Below are positions 23,576 to 33,438 of a stretch of 64,000 nucleotides of DNA, piece after piece (position 1 is the first letter of the stretch; each line of letters starts with the position of its first letter). The translations under genes and the position numbers were made by a program. Source of the DNA: Cohnella thailandensis (GTDB taxonomy: Bacteria > Bacillota > Bacilli > Paenibacillales > Paenibacillaceae). Below the pieces are notes generated by a model that did not search any database, was not told the DNA's origin, and was given only the letters and a program-made list of their open reading frames with translations. The stretch spans positions 1 through 64,000 of the forward strand of contig NZ_JACJVQ010000028.1 in the NCBI RefSeq assembly GCF_014212135.1. Reading direction: 5' to 3'.

Positions 23576-25366
23576 TTGAACAAGAAGATTAGAAAAGCAG
23601 GACTGGCGTCCACCGCCGCGCTGCTCGCGCTGAGCCTTGCGGCTTGTTCGTCGAACAACAACGGCGGCGACGCATCCCCGTCGGCTTCTACCGGCGCATC
23701 CGCCGGAGCCTCTCAGGAGGCTTCCGCTTCGCCGGCCCGCGACGAGTACACGATCGACGTCTTCTCCATGCTGTCCAACTTCTCCGGCGAGCAGCAAGGC
23801 TGGTTCGCCAAAGTCGTGAAGGACAAATTCAACCTGAAGCTGAACATCATCTCCTCCAACCTGGAGGGCGGAGGAGACGTCAAGTTCAACGCCATGATGT
23901 CTTCCGGAGACCTGGGCGACCTCGTCGTGTTCGGCGACGACGGCCAGAAGTACCAGGACGCCATCAAAGCCGGCATGCTGCTCGATTGGACCCAGAACGG
24001 ACTTCTCGATACTCACGGCAAGAACATTATGCAGTACGCTCCGAAAGCGATCGAGAAGAACAAGGTGAACTTCGGCGGCGGCTCGAAGGTGTACGGCATC
24101 GGCTTCGACGTCGGCGAAGACAAGGACGGTCCGTCCGAGGGGAAGGACCTGACCTACCACCCGAACCTGCGCTTCGACCTGTATCAGCAAATCGGCAGCC
24201 CGGCCATCAAGACGATGGAGGATTACCTGCCTGTGCTTAAGAAGATGCAGGAGCTTGAGCCGAAGAGCGATTCCGGCCGTCCGACCTACGCCTTCTCCAT
24301 GTGGAAGGATTGGGACGGCAACATGATGATGAACACGAAGGCCTGGGCCGGCTTGCACGGCTTCGACGAGACCGACGGCTTCAGCAACGGCGGCTTCACG
24401 CTTATTTCCGCCGACAAGGACGAGATACAAGGCGTTCTCGACGAAGACGGGTATTATATGCGCGGCCTGAAGCTTTATTTCGACGCCAATCAAATGGGGC
24501 TGGTCGACCCGGATTCCCTGACGCAAACGTTCGACGACGTCGTCAACAAGATGACGGACGGCCAACTGCTGTTCACCTGGTTCCCGTGGATGAACACGTA
24601 CAACACGCCGGAGCGTCTCGCGGAAGGCAAAGGCTTCGCGCTGGTGCCGTTCGAAGAAGAGCGCACGTTCTCTTACGGATTCAACCCTTACGGCGGCAAC
24701 CGCGTATGGGCGATCGGCGCCAAGGCGAAGAATCCGGAGCGGATCATGGAATTCCTCGACTGGATGTACAGCCCGGAAGGCGTGATCGTATCCAATTACG
24801 GTCCGGAAGGCCTTGCCTGGAAGAAGGGCGCGGACGGCAAGCTTGAGCTGACAGACCTCGGCAACGAGGCTTTCCCGTCGAACCAGACTCCGATTCCGGA
24901 GGAATTCGGAGGCGGCACGTGGAAGGACGGCCAGAACCAAATCAACAACACGACGCTGAAGATGACGGCTACGAATCCGGAGACGGGCGATCCGTACCAG
25001 TACGATCTGTGGACGTCGTATCTCGCCAAAGCTCCGAACAAGCTCGAAGAGAATTGGCGCGCGGCGATGGGCGGCGCGACGACGGCGAGGGAATATCTCG
25101 AGAAGAACGGCAAGCTCGCGGTCAATAAGCAGATCTTCACGGGTACCGCGCCCGAGCTCATCAGCGACGACCTGTCCCAGAAGCAAAGCCAAGTGGCGCA
25201 AGTCATCAAGCAATACTCCTGGAAGATGGTATTCGCCAAGGACGAAGCCGAATTCGACAAGCTGAAGAACGAAATGATCGAGAAATCCAAGGGTCTCGGC
25301 TACGACGACGTGCTGAACTGGAACAAAGAGCAGAACGAGAAGACGTTCGGCTATCGCAAGCAGTAA
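23576..25366 (+). CDS. LplA-type extracellular carbohydrate-binding lipoprotein
   Basis: This 596-residue protein starts with TTG behind AAAGGGAGG. A lipobox LAAC (about residues 20-23) precedes a Ser-rich linker. The mature domain has the LplA-type features FSMWKDWDGNMMMNTKAW, WFPWMNTYNTPERLAEG and WAIGAKAKNPERIMEFLDWMYSPEG. It should capture a sugar oligomer for the two upstream permeases. An inverted-repeat terminator follows before the kinase gene. Confidence 0.92.
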   Translation: MNKKIRKAGLASTAALLALSLAACSSNNNGGDASPSASTGASAGASQEASASPARDEYTIDVFSMLSNFSGEQQGWFAKVVKDKFNLKLNIISSNLEGGGDVKFNAMMSSGDLGDLVVFGDDGQKYQDAIKAGMLLDWTQNGLLDTHGKNIMQYAPKAIEKNKVNFGGGSKVYGIGFDVGEDKDGPSEGKDLTYHPNLRFDLYQQIGSPAIKTMEDYLPVLKKMQELEPKSDSGRPTYAFSMWKDWDGNMMMNTKAWAGLHGFDETDGFSNGGFTLISADKDEIQGVLDEDGYYMRGLKLYFDANQMGLVDPDSLTQTFDDVVNKMTDGQLLFTWFPWMNTYNTPERLAEGKGFALVPFEEERTFSYGFNPYGGNRVWAIGAKAKNPERIMEFLDWMYSPEGVIVSNYGPEGLAWKKGADGKLELTDLGNEAFPSNQTPIPEEFGGGTWKDGQNQINNTTLKMTATNPETGDPYQYDLWTSYLAKAPNKLEENWRAAMGGATTAREYLEKNGKLAVNKQIFTGTAPELISDDLSQKQSQVAQVIKQYSWKMVFAKDEAEFDKLKNEMIEKSKGLGYDDVLNWNKEQNEKTFGYRKQ

Positions 25367-25402
25367 ACGGAGATCCCCCGGGGAACCTCCGGAGAGAGTC
25401 GC

Positions 25403-25443
25403 AGGTATGGGAAGGGCGCCCGGCGTCCCTCCCATGCCTTTCT
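25403..25443 (+). terminator. Terminator or attenuator after the LplA-type gene
   Basis: AGGTATGGGAAGGGCGCC pairs with GGCGTCCCTCCCATGCCTT with small bulges, followed by TTTCTG. The two-component genes downstream may be reached by read-through or by an own promoter. Confidence 0.7.
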
Positions 25444-25547
25444 GTATTCCTAACGGCCGTAATCCTTGTTAAAATAAGGGATATCGACAAGGCTTGCCGA
25501 TCCGGCAGAGAGGGGGACGACCGCTGGCTTCGCTGCGATTTTTCCGA

Positions 25548-27317
25548 ATGCCGCATCCGTTCAAGCCCGGAACGTTAAGGCGAACGCTGGTCATCTATCT
25601 GCTGATCGCCTGCCTTTTCCCGCCTATCCTGTTCTCCGTCTATACGTACTCGTCGCTTCATTCGATCCTGACCAACAAAATCCGAAGCGGCATCGACGCC
25701 AGCCTGAAGCAGGAAGCGACGGGATTGGAGAACGTGGTGAACGTGCTGGACTTCGTCTCGAAGCAGTTCGCGCTGGACGGCCACATCGCCGACCTGATGA
25801 ACCGCTATTTGACGACGGACCGGACGTACGACAAAGCGGTGATCAAGAAAGATATCGAGGAGAGCATCAACGTCGTGAACTTCACGAACCCGAACCTTGG
25901 GCTCACCGTTTATTACATGCCGGACGCGCAGGATCCCGTTCTGTTCACCAATCTGGCGGTGTCTCCTTCGTTCGGAGTCGAGGACCTTCCGCCGTTCGTT
26001 CCATATAAGGGAGCCTCATATTTCGGGCCTCACCGGACCCAATATAAGGACAGCGACAATACGGTCTTCTCCTCCTTGAGGGTCGTCCAGACGGACCAGG
26101 AGAGACCCGTCTATATCTATCTGGAGACCAATTCCAACCTCTTCGAGAAAATTCTGAACGATGCCTTGTACGGCATGAAGGTGTCCCACTATCTGATCGA
26201 CGCGAACGGGAAGGCGCTGTTTACCGACGAAGGGGAGGCTCCCATCGATCCGGCTTCGATTTCGTGGGAGATGGCCCGCGAAGACGCGAACGACAGTCTG
26301 CGCTCGTACCGCGACTATTACTTGTTCGGGTATGACAGCCCGCAAGGATGGAAGCTTGTTACCGCCGTTAGTAAAAGCGCTTTCAACAAAGAGATCAACC
26401 TCTGGCTTCTGCGGATGGGGGGACTGTTCGTAGGCGCGTTCGGGTTCGCGATCGTCCTGGCCATGATGATTTGGCGCAAGGTATACGGCTCGATCCGCAA
26501 GGTGAACCGGGAGATCGTGCGCATGACCGGCGAACGGGAGGCGCCCGTGCAGCTGATGAACGTCGAGGAGTTCGATCAGCTGCTGAACAACTTCCAGGTC
26601 ATGAAGACGACCGTCAACGGCTTGATCGCGGAGATCGGCGACAACGAACGGAAGAAGTACCAGCTCGAGACCGAGAAGCTTCTCAGCCAGATCAACCCGC
26701 ATTTTCTGCATAATACCCTGAATACGGTTCAATGGGTCGCGCGAGCGAACGGCCAGGAGGAGATCGACGCGATCGTGACTCTGCTGGTCCGGGTTCTGCA
26801 CTACAATATGGGCAAAAAAAGCATGATCGTAACCGTCCGAGAGGAGATCGAAGCGCTCGGGCATTACCTCGAGCTGCAGCGCTACCGTTACGAGGATGAG
26901 CTGCGCTTCCGCATCGAGGTGGAGCCCGCGGCGGAGGAAGCTTCCATCCCGCGCTTTCTGCTTCAGCCGCTGGTGGAGAACGCGATCTACCACGGCAAGA
27001 GCGAGGAAGGCGGGGAGATCGTCGTGACCGTGACGAAGGTCGGGCCGGACGGCCTGAGGCTGCAAGTGACGGACAACGGCCCGGGAATGGACGACGAGGC
27101 GATCCGGCGGCTGTTCGACGATGACGGGGAACGGCCGCGCGGAGGCATGGGCATCGGCCTGCAATACGTCAAGAGACTGCTGGTCAGCTTCTACGGCAGC
27201 GGAGACCGGCTTAAAATATCCAGCGCGCCGGGGCAAGGCACGAGGCTGACGGTGGAAATACCGACGACGCTAAACGAGGTGGATCGGGATGATCAAAGCT
27301 CTGGTAGTCGACGATGA
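25548..27317 (+). CDS. YesM-type sensor histidine kinase
   Basis: This 589-residue membrane kinase has an N-terminal helix near residues 10-30, an extracellular sensor domain, a second helix near 285-305 and a HAMP-like stretch. The histidine-kinase module has SQINPHFLHNTLNTVQW near residue 380 and PLVENAIYHGKSEEGG, then the DNGPGMDDEAI and GMGIGLQYVKRLL ATP-binding boxes. The start is not certain. ATG 25548 lacks a ribosome binding site, an upstream CTG (25524) sits behind AGAGAGGGGG, and a TTG lies at 25494. Its 3' end overlaps the regulator gene by 29 bases. Confidence 0.88.
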   Translation: MPHPFKPGTLRRTLVIYLLIACLFPPILFSVYTYSSLHSILTNKIRSGIDASLKQEATGLENVVNVLDFVSKQFALDGHIADLMNRYLTTDRTYDKAVIKKDIEESINVVNFTNPNLGLTVYYMPDAQDPVLFTNLAVSPSFGVEDLPPFVPYKGASYFGPHRTQYKDSDNTVFSSLRVVQTDQERPVYIYLETNSNLFEKILNDALYGMKVSHYLIDANGKALFTDEGEAPIDPASISWEMAREDANDSLRSYRDYYLFGYDSPQGWKLVTAVSKSAFNKEINLWLLRMGGLFVGAFGFAIVLAMMIWRKVYGSIRKVNREIVRMTGEREAPVQLMNVEEFDQLLNNFQVMKTTVNGLIAEIGDNERKKYQLETEKLLSQINPHFLHNTLNTVQWVARANGQEEIDAIVTLLVRVLHYNMGKKSMIVTVREEIEALGHYLELQRYRYEDELRFRIEVEPAAEEASIPRFLLQPLVENAIYHGKSEEGGEIVVTVTKVGPDGLRLQVTDNGPGMDDEAIRRLFDDDGERPRGGMGIGLQYVKRLLVSFYGSGDRLKISSAPGQGTRLTVEIPTTLNEVDRDDQSSGSRR

Positions 27318-28686
27318 GAAGCGGGTTCGCCAAGGCTTCATCTCGCTGGCGAACTGGGCTTCCTACGGCATCGAGATCGCCGGGGAGGCCAAGGACGGCA
27401 TGTCCGCCCTCGAGGCGCTCGGCAGCGAACGGGTCGATCTGATGTTCGTCGATATCGGCATGCCCGGCATGTCCGGCTTCGAGCTGATCGAGCAGGCGCG
27501 GGGGCGGTATCCTTGGACGAAGGCGGTCATTCTGACCTGCTACCACGAATTCGACTACGTGCAGGAGGCGCTGCGCCTCGGCGCGATCGATTACATCGTG
27601 AAGACGCTGCTGAACAAGAACAACGTGGACGAGACGATGCACCGAATCGTGAAGCGGTACGCCTGGGAGACGCGCGGAACATTCGCTCCTCCGGATAAGG
27701 CGTTCCGGTTCGGGGCGGCGTTCGTCCCGCTTCGGGAGGGGGCTCGGCCGGATCTGCTGTCGGAAGGCCTTCCTTCCTCCCAGGCGATTCAGCCTCTCGA
27801 AGGGGGACTCTGGCTCGCGCCGATGTCCGCCCGGGCGGCCGGCGATTGGATACGGGATCTGCCCGCCTACGTGACCGCCGAGTGGCAGCCGGTGCGGGTG
27901 GTCTCGGCGTCGGGCCTGCCGCTGCCGGAAGCGGAAGCGCTTATCGGGTCGCAGTTGGCCTCCTATCTATTCTACTGGGATCAGGCAGAGCCGCCGGATT
28001 CGCTGGAGCTGGAGGAGCTGAGGCGAAGAAGCTCGCCTTCCGAAGCCGAGCTGGAGGCGGCGTTCGCGTCGTGGAGGCAGCTCAAATGGCTGATTTTCAC
28101 CGAGGATTGGAAGCAGTTTATCGACCGGGTCGAGAAGTGGCGGATTCCTCCGGAACGGCTGAGACGGTTCCTAACGGAGGTGGCCGCGGAATGGTCCGGC
28201 ATTCTGGGCTGGGAGTCGGAAGACCCGGAGTTCTCGCGGGAGTTCGCCGAATGGCGCCATTGGAAGCCGCTGCGAAACGGGCTGTCGAAGGCCGCCCTCC
28301 TTGTCCAACAGAGAATAGCGGAGCTGTCGCTCTCCCGCGAGGTGTTCGCCAGCCTCGTCCGCGCCTTTCTCTACATGAAGGAGCATATGGGGCGGGACCT
28401 GAACCAGGACGACATCGCGCGCCGCGTCGGCATGAGCCGCAGCTACTTCAGCCAATGCTTCAAGAAGTTCGCCGGCGGCGAGCTGTTCGGGGACGTTCTT
28501 CGGAAAATGCGGATCGAGCGGGCGCGCGAGCTGCTGGGCCGAACCGAGCTGTCCGTGCGGGAGGTCGCGAACCGCGTCGGGTTCGACGACGAGAAGTATT
28601 TCAGCCGGGTATTCCGGGAGAAAATGAGCGTCTTGCCGACCGAGTACCGCAAGTCGCTCGGCGCCGGGGGAGGAGGAGCCACGTGA
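27289..28686 (+). CDS. YesN-type AraC-family response regulator
   Basis: This 465-residue protein has a receiver domain (VVDDEKRVRQG at the start, phospho-Asp in LMFVDIGMPGM near residue 55, conserved Lys in IVKTLLNKN). A middle region of about 240 residues is followed by a C-terminal AraC double helix-turn-helix (DIARRVGMSRSYFSQCFKKFAG and REVANRVGFDDEKYFSRVFREKM). It should control the importer genes in response to the kinase. The C-terminal Gly-rich tail overlaps the start of the next gene by 4 bases. Confidence 0.9.
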   Translation: MIKALVVDDEKRVRQGFISLANWASYGIEIAGEAKDGMSALEALGSERVDLMFVDIGMPGMSGFELIEQARGRYPWTKAVILTCYHEFDYVQEALRLGAIDYIVKTLLNKNNVDETMHRIVKRYAWETRGTFAPPDKAFRFGAAFVPLREGARPDLLSEGLPSSQAIQPLEGGLWLAPMSARAAGDWIRDLPAYVTAEWQPVRVVSASGLPLPEAEALIGSQLASYLFYWDQAEPPDSLELEELRRRSSPSEAELEAAFASWRQLKWLIFTEDWKQFIDRVEKWRIPPERLRRFLTEVAAEWSGILGWESEDPEFSREFAEWRHWKPLRNGLSKAALLVQQRIAELSLSREVFASLVRAFLYMKEHMGRDLNQDDIARRVGMSRSYFSQCFKKFAGGELFGDVLRKMRIERARELLGRTELSVREVANRVGFDDEKYFSRVFREKMSVLPTEYRKSLGAGGGGAT

Positions 28687-30362
28687 GGGACGGGAGAAGG
28701 GGATTCGTGCGGGGAGCGGCGTGGCTCGCCTTAATAATGACGCTCTGCTCCTGCTGGGGCGGCCGCTCCTCCGAATCCGTCTCCGAGGCGACGGGAGTCG
28801 ATCGGCTGGCTTACGAGCCGTACGATACGCCGGTCACTCTCCGGATCCCGCATTTGTATTCGGATATACAACTGCCGGAGGGAGATACGAGCGAGAATAA
28901 TTTCGTCACCCGCTACTTGGCCGAGCAGACCGGCATCTCCCTCCGCTACGTCTGGGAAGCTCCCAACGACGCGCAGTACGCCTCGAAGATCGATTTGTCG
29001 ATCCGCAGCGGAGATCTGCCGGACGCCTTCGTCGTCAATCGCGCTCAATTCCTGGAGCTGGAGAAGAACGGCCGGTTGGAGGATTTGACCGACGTATACC
29101 GGAAGTACGCCTCCCAGCTCGTCTCCTCCCTATATGACGCAACTGGGGGCAAAGCGCTTCAGGAGGCCTCCGTGGACGGCAAACTGTACGGCTTCCCCAA
29201 CATCGCCATCGAAGCGGATTCCCCGGTCTACGTGTGGGTCCGCCAGGATTGGCTCGACCGCCTTGGGCTGCCGGCTCCGCGCGACCTGGACGACATCGCG
29301 GCCATCGTCCGGGCGTTCCGCGCCGCGGACCTGGACGGCAACGGCCAGGCGGACACGGCCGGCATTCCGGTCGACCGCGCGCTCGTGTACCCCGAGAAGA
29401 TGGGCAACAACGGCCTGAACGGCGTTTTTGCCGCGTTCGGGGCGTTCCCGAAGCGGTGGATCGCGGGCTCGGAGGGGCAGCCGGTGTACGGCTCCGTCCG
29501 GCCGGAAGCGAAGCAGGCGCTTGCCTTGCTGGCGCGATGGTACGGGGAAGGGATCCTCGACCCGCAATTCATGCTGAGGCAGGATTCCCAGGACCTTGTC
29601 GCGGGGAACCAGGCGGGGCTGTTTTTCGGGCCGTGGTGGGCGCCGTATTTCCCGTTATCGAAGTCGATCTCCTCGGATACGAAGGCGGAATGGCGGGTTT
29701 ACGCGGCGCCGCTCGACGGCCAAGGGCAGTTCGCGACGAGCGACGCTCCCGCGACCGACCGGTACCTTGTCGTCCGCAAGGGCTACGCTCATCCGGAAGC
29801 GGTCCTGAAGCTGCTTAACGCCTTTACCCGGCTGGAACGGAACCGCGATCCGAACGTCGGCCCCTTGCTGGAAGTGACCGAACGGTTAGGCACGCAGTTG
29901 AGGAATTATTATCCGTTCGACCTGCTGCTGGACCGTCCCGACGCGGTCGTGTCCCGGCACGACCAGCTCGTTCAGGCTTTGGACGGGAAGATCGACCCCG
30001 AGACTCTGGATCCCGAGACGAAGCGGCTGTACGAAGATTCCGTCAGCGAGCGCGAATCGCCGCGCAAGAACCTGGATGCGTGGAGCAGCTCGCAAGCTTA
30101 TTTGCAGGGCGGCGAGGTGAGCAAGACGGCGATGAAGAAGGCGGAGATCCTGTACATCGATCCGACGCCGACGATGGCCTTGAAGTGGGAGAAGCTGCAG
30201 ACGCTGGAGCAGGAGACGTACGCGAAGATTATCACGGGCGGATTGCCCGTGGACGCGTTCGATTCCTTCGTTCGGAAGTGGTACAGCGAAGGAGGCAGTC
30301 AAATCATGGCGGAAGCGGCATCCTCGCTTCGGGCGAAGCCGTCGACCTCTTCCGCCGAGTGA
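28683..30362 (+). CDS. Second LplA-type extracellular binding lipoprotein, last gene of the two-component operon
   Basis: This 559-residue protein starts with GTG 28683, overlapping the regulator stop by 4 bases, with GGGGGAGGAGGAG upstream. The signal peptide ends at lipobox LCSC (about residues 19-22). The mature domain is LplA-like (PVYVWVRQDWLDRLGLPAPRD, GLFFGPWWAPYFPLSKS). It is translationally coupled to the kinase-regulator pair rather than to the permeases, so it may be the sensory binding protein of the kinase. That is inference. A second binding protein lies in the same run. Confidence 0.85.
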   Translation: MRDGRRGFVRGAAWLALIMTLCSCWGGRSSESVSEATGVDRLAYEPYDTPVTLRIPHLYSDIQLPEGDTSENNFVTRYLAEQTGISLRYVWEAPNDAQYASKIDLSIRSGDLPDAFVVNRAQFLELEKNGRLEDLTDVYRKYASQLVSSLYDATGGKALQEASVDGKLYGFPNIAIEADSPVYVWVRQDWLDRLGLPAPRDLDDIAAIVRAFRAADLDGNGQADTAGIPVDRALVYPEKMGNNGLNGVFAAFGAFPKRWIAGSEGQPVYGSVRPEAKQALALLARWYGEGILDPQFMLRQDSQDLVAGNQAGLFFGPWWAPYFPLSKSISSDTKAEWRVYAAPLDGQGQFATSDAPATDRYLVVRKGYAHPEAVLKLLNAFTRLERNRDPNVGPLLEVTERLGTQLRNYYPFDLLLDRPDAVVSRHDQLVQALDGKIDPETLDPETKRLYEDSVSERESPRKNLDAWSSSQAYLQGGEVSKTAMKKAEILYIDPTPTMALKWEKLQTLEQETYAKIITGGLPVDAFDSFVRKWYSEGGSQIMAEAASSLRAKPSTSSAE

Positions 30363-30442
30363 CGGGAGCAGCCTTGAAGCCTTGAATCCCCGTTCTTTCG
30401 GTCAAGGCGGCGAAGATTTACGTCCGATCCGCCTAACTAAGA

Positions 30443-30480
30443 AACGCCGACGTTGCACGAATCCGTGCTTCGTCGGCGTT
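30443..30480 (-). terminator. Bidirectional terminator between the importer cluster and the MarR gene
   Basis: AACGCCGACG (30443-30452) pairs with CGTCGGCGTT (30471-30480), with an inner GCACG/CGTGC stem. On the minus strand a T-rich stretch follows, fitting the MarR gene. Confidence 0.85.
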
Positions 30481-30494
30481 ATTCATGATCGTTG

Positions 30495-30947
30495 CTAACG
30501 GTCGCGGCGCCGCTTCTGCCGCAGCTCGGCCGTCGAGTTGAACTTGGCCAGCAGTTCCCCGAACCGTCGGCTGTCTTCCTCCGGCCATTCCTCCAGCAGC
30601 TCGGCGTAAAACCGCTTGCGATTCCGGCGGACCTCCCGGAGCAGCTCCGGCACTTCATCCGAAACCCTGAGAAGATTGATTCGGGCATCCTGAGGGTCGA
30701 CGGCGCGAACGACATAGCCTTTGGCTTCGAGCGAAGCGATCTGGCGGCTGGCGGTCGAGATGTCGAGCTGCAGGTCCTCGGATAGCGCCTTGATTCCGAT
30801 CGGCCCGGTTTTCTCCAGATAACGAAGCAGCAGATAAGCCGCCCTCTCCAGCTCCTTGCCGTTCATGCCCGCCAGGCGAACCGCCTCCGCGCGGCGCATG
30901 AAGACCGCGATCTCCAGCTCGATGACGTCGAACGTATCTTTATCCAT
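30495..30947 (-). CDS. MarR-family transcriptional regulator
   Basis: This 150-residue protein has the MarR winged helix: GIKALSEDLQLDISTASRQIASLEAKGYVVRAVDPQDARINLLRVSDE covers the recognition helix and wing. N- and C-terminal helices should form the dimer interface. ATG 30947 is preceded by GGAGGG; a longer in-frame extension has no ribosome binding site. No effector is evident. It probably regulates itself or a distant gene. Confidence 0.9.
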   Translation of the reverse strand: MDKDTFDVIELEIAVFMRRAEAVRLAGMNGKELERAAYLLLRYLEKTGPIGIKALSEDLQLDISTASRQIASLEAKGYVVRAVDPQDARINLLRVSDEVPELLREVRRNRKRFYAELLEEWPEEDSRRFGELLAKFNSTAELRQKRRRDR

Positions 30948-31204
30948 CGCCCATGTTCCCTCCAGTCCCAGTCCTATTCCGATTCTATTAAGCTTACCCT
31001 TCGCCAACGGACGTTGCAAGCGCTGCCGAGGCGGAAACCGTCGCGTGCCTTTTGTTAGCCGCACGCCTAAGCTTCCGAAGTCCCTTGAAAACAGCCGCAA
31101 ACTTTGAAGGAGTGTGATATAATATTATGACTAAGATCCCAAGACTACGAAGGAACGCGAGGCTGGCTTCCGGCCGGCTTTTGCTCTAACCAATAGGAGG
31201 TTGA

Positions 31205-32284
31205 ATGAACGTGCTGGACCGTCTTCAAGCGCTGGCGGACCGTTATGAGAAGCTGAGCGAGCTTCTGTGCGACCCTGACGTCGTGAACGACTCGTCGCGG
31301 TTGCGCTCTTACGCGAAGGAACAGTCGGACCTGGAGGAAGCTTACCAGGCTTATGTGGAATATAAATCGGTTTTGGAGCAATTGGCCGACGCCCGCGCTC
31401 TTCTGGAGGATAAGCTGGACGAAGAGATGCGCGATATGGTCAAGATGGAGATCGAGGAGCTCGTTCCCCGGCAGACGGAGCTGGAGGAACGCATCCGCAT
31501 TCTCATGCTGCCTAAGGACCCGAACGACGGCAAGAACGTAATCGTCGAGATTCGCGGAGCGGCGGGCGGGGAAGAAGCGAACCTGTTCGCGGCCGAGCTG
31601 TACCGGATGTACGCGAAGTACGCGGACAGCCAAGGCTGGCGCACCGAGCTGCTCGAAGCCAGCGTCAGCGACCTGGGCGGCTTCAAGGAAGTCATCTTCA
31701 CGATCAGCGGTCAAGGCGCCTACAGCAAGATGAAGTTCGAGAGCGGCGCTCACCGCGTCCAGCGCGTTCCGGAGACGGAATCCGGCGGACGCATCCATAC
31801 GTCGACCTCGACCGTCGTCGTCATGCCGGAGGCGGAGGAAGTCGATATCGAGATTCTCGACAAGGACATTCGCGTCGACACGTTCTGCTCCAGCGGAGCG
31901 GGCGGCCAGTCCGTCAACACGACGAAGTCGGCCGTGCGGGTGACCCATATTCCGACCGGAATCATCGCCACCTGCCAGGACGGCAAGTCGCAGAACGATA
32001 ACAAGGCCAAGGCTCTGCAGGTGCTTCGGACGCGGATCATGGACATCAAGATTCAGGAAGAAGAAGCGAAGTACGCCGGCGAGCGCCGCGAGAAGATCGG
32101 CACGGGCGACCGCTCCGAACGCATTCGGACGTACAACTTTCCGCAGAGCCGGGTGACCGACCATCGGATCGGCCTCACCATGCACAAGCTGGACGCGGTG
32201 CTGAACGGGGACATGAACGACCTCGTCAATGCGCTCACCCTCGCGGAGCAGACCGATCTGCTGGCCCGGGAGAACATGGCATAA
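31205..32284 (+). CDS. prfA: Peptide chain release factor 1
   Basis: This 359-residue protein is full-length RF1. It has the GGQ motif ([12 protein letters not shown], near residue 230) that reaches the peptidyl-transferase centre, and the codon-recognition region [20 protein letters not shown]. It terminates translation at UAA and UAG codons. The ATG follows ACCAATAGGAGG. It is the first gene of the conserved prfA-prmC-spoIIR block; a TATAAT at 31118-31123 may be its -10 box. Confidence 0.97.
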   Translation: MNVLDRLQALADRYEKLSELLCDPDVVNDSSRLRSYAKEQSDLEEAYQAYVEYKSVLEQLADARALLEDKLDEEMRDMVKMEIEELVPRQTELEERIRILMLPKDPNDGKNVIVEIRGAAGGEEANLFAAELYRMYAKYADSQGWRTELLEASVSDLGGFKEVIFTISGQGAYSKMKFESGAHRVQRVPETESGGRIHTSTSTVVVMPEAEEVDIEILDKDIRVDTFCSSGAGGQSVNTTKSAVRVTHIPTGIIATCQDGKSQNDNKAKALQVLRTRIMDIKIQEEEAKYAGERREKIGTGDRSERIRTYNFPQSRVTDHRIGLTMHKLDAVLNGDMNDLVNALTLAEQTDLLARENMA

Positions 32285-32365
32285 TCGAATTAATGGAAGC
32301 GGCGCGGCCTTCCCAGCGGAGGCGGGCCGCTTCTTAAGTTGTTCGGGAAGGAAGGAGCTAACGCG

Positions 32366-33271
32366 TTGGCAAAGGAAAAGAATCCGACGATAAGCGAAGA
32401 GTGGCGGAAGGGAGCGGACCTGCTGCGTTCGGCGGAAGTGGAGGAGGCGAATGCCAATTCCGAGCTTCTGCTCCTGCACGTCTTGGGGATAGGCAAGGCC
32501 GAGCTGCTTCGCGATCTTCGCGAGCCGTTCCCCGAAGGGAAGCGGGAGCTCTGGGAGCGGGCGCTGGAACGCAAGGCGGCGGGAGAGCCGGCCCAGTACA
32601 TTATCGGCGAGCAATTCTTCTACGGGCGTCCGTTCCGGGTGACCCCGGACGTGCTCATTCCTCGTCCGGAGACGGAGCTTCTGGCCGAAGCGGTGCTCGC
32701 CCAAGCGGCGGGCTGGAGCGAAGCCGAGGGCGGCGGGCCGCTGATCGTGCTGGACGTCGGCACGGGAAGCGGGGCGCTCGCGGTTACTCTGGCGGCGGAG
32801 CGGCAGGACTGGGGCGTCCTCGCCTCCGACCTGTCGCCCGCGGCGCTGGGGGTTGCCCGGGGCAACGCCTCGTTGAACGGCGTGGAGGAGAGAATAACGT
32901 TCTTCGAAGGAGATCTGCTGGCTCCCTTCCAATGCTCGGCAGAGCGTCCGGAGGGCATCGCCGTCGACATCCTCGTCTCCAACCCGCCTTATATCCGCTC
33001 CTCGGACATGCCGGGGCTGCAGCGGGAAGTGAGGGACTACGAGCCGCATCTCGCTCTGGACGGAGGAGAGGACGGACTCGATCCTTATCGCCGCATGGCC
33101 GCGCAGCTCGGGAAGCTGCCGAGGCTGCCGCGGTTGGTGGCCTGGGAGATGGGAGCCGGCCAGGCCGACGATGCGGCGAAGCTGCTGAGGGCCGTCGCCG
33201 ACTGGCGCGAGATCCGCTATGTGAAGGATTACGCGGGCATCGACCGGCATGTTATCGCCGTTGGAGATTAA
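32366..33271 (+). CDS. prmC: Release-factor glutamine N5-methyltransferase
   Basis: This 301-residue protein is a class I SAM-dependent methyltransferase with motif VLDVGTGSGALAVTLA and the catalytic NPPY motif (VSNPPYIRSSD). It methylates the GGQ glutamine of RF1 and RF2. The start is a TTG at 32366 with GGAAGGAGC upstream; the longer frame from 32339 has none. It follows prfA by about 80 bases and is closed by a strong terminator. Confidence 0.95.
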   Translation: MAKEKNPTISEEWRKGADLLRSAEVEEANANSELLLLHVLGIGKAELLRDLREPFPEGKRELWERALERKAAGEPAQYIIGEQFFYGRPFRVTPDVLIPRPETELLAEAVLAQAAGWSEAEGGGPLIVLDVGTGSGALAVTLAAERQDWGVLASDLSPAALGVARGNASLNGVEERITFFEGDLLAPFQCSAERPEGIAVDILVSNPPYIRSSDMPGLQREVRDYEPHLALDGGEDGLDPYRRMAAQLGKLPRLPRLVAWEMGAGQADDAAKLLRAVADWREIRYVKDYAGIDRHVIAVGD

Positions 33272-33278
33272 CCCGGTT

Positions 33279-33316
33279 AAGCGTCGCCCGAACGGTCCGG
33301 GCGGCGCTTTTTTTTG
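33279..33316 (+). terminator. Intrinsic terminator of prfA-prmC
   Basis: GCGTCGCCCG pairs with CGGGCGGCGC around a short loop, followed by eight T residues. Confidence 0.92.
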
Positions 33317-33347
33317 GGGCGTGCGAGGAAAAACGCTAGATTCGCAG

Positions 33348-33376
33348 GTTTAGAGTTTAAGAGAGAGGACATACTA
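33348..33376 (+). promoter_or_regulatory. Candidate sigma-F (forespore) promoter of spoIIR
   Basis: GTTTA (33348-33352) is followed after 14 bases by GGACATACTA (33367-33376). The -10 matches the GGnnAnAnT pattern of sigma-F/sigma-G. spoIIR is known in Bacillus to be transcribed by sigma-F in the forespore. Confidence 0.6.
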
Positions 33377-33438
33377 GGGCTAAGACGTTCCGGAACGCAT
33401 CGAGCGGCGCCGACGGGCGCTCCAAGGAGCGAGAAACG

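Noticed and set aside
27846-28682. N-terminal extension of the second binding lipoprotein
   Set aside because: It overlaps the response regulator in another frame; the GTG at 28683 gives a proper signal peptide and ribosome binding site.
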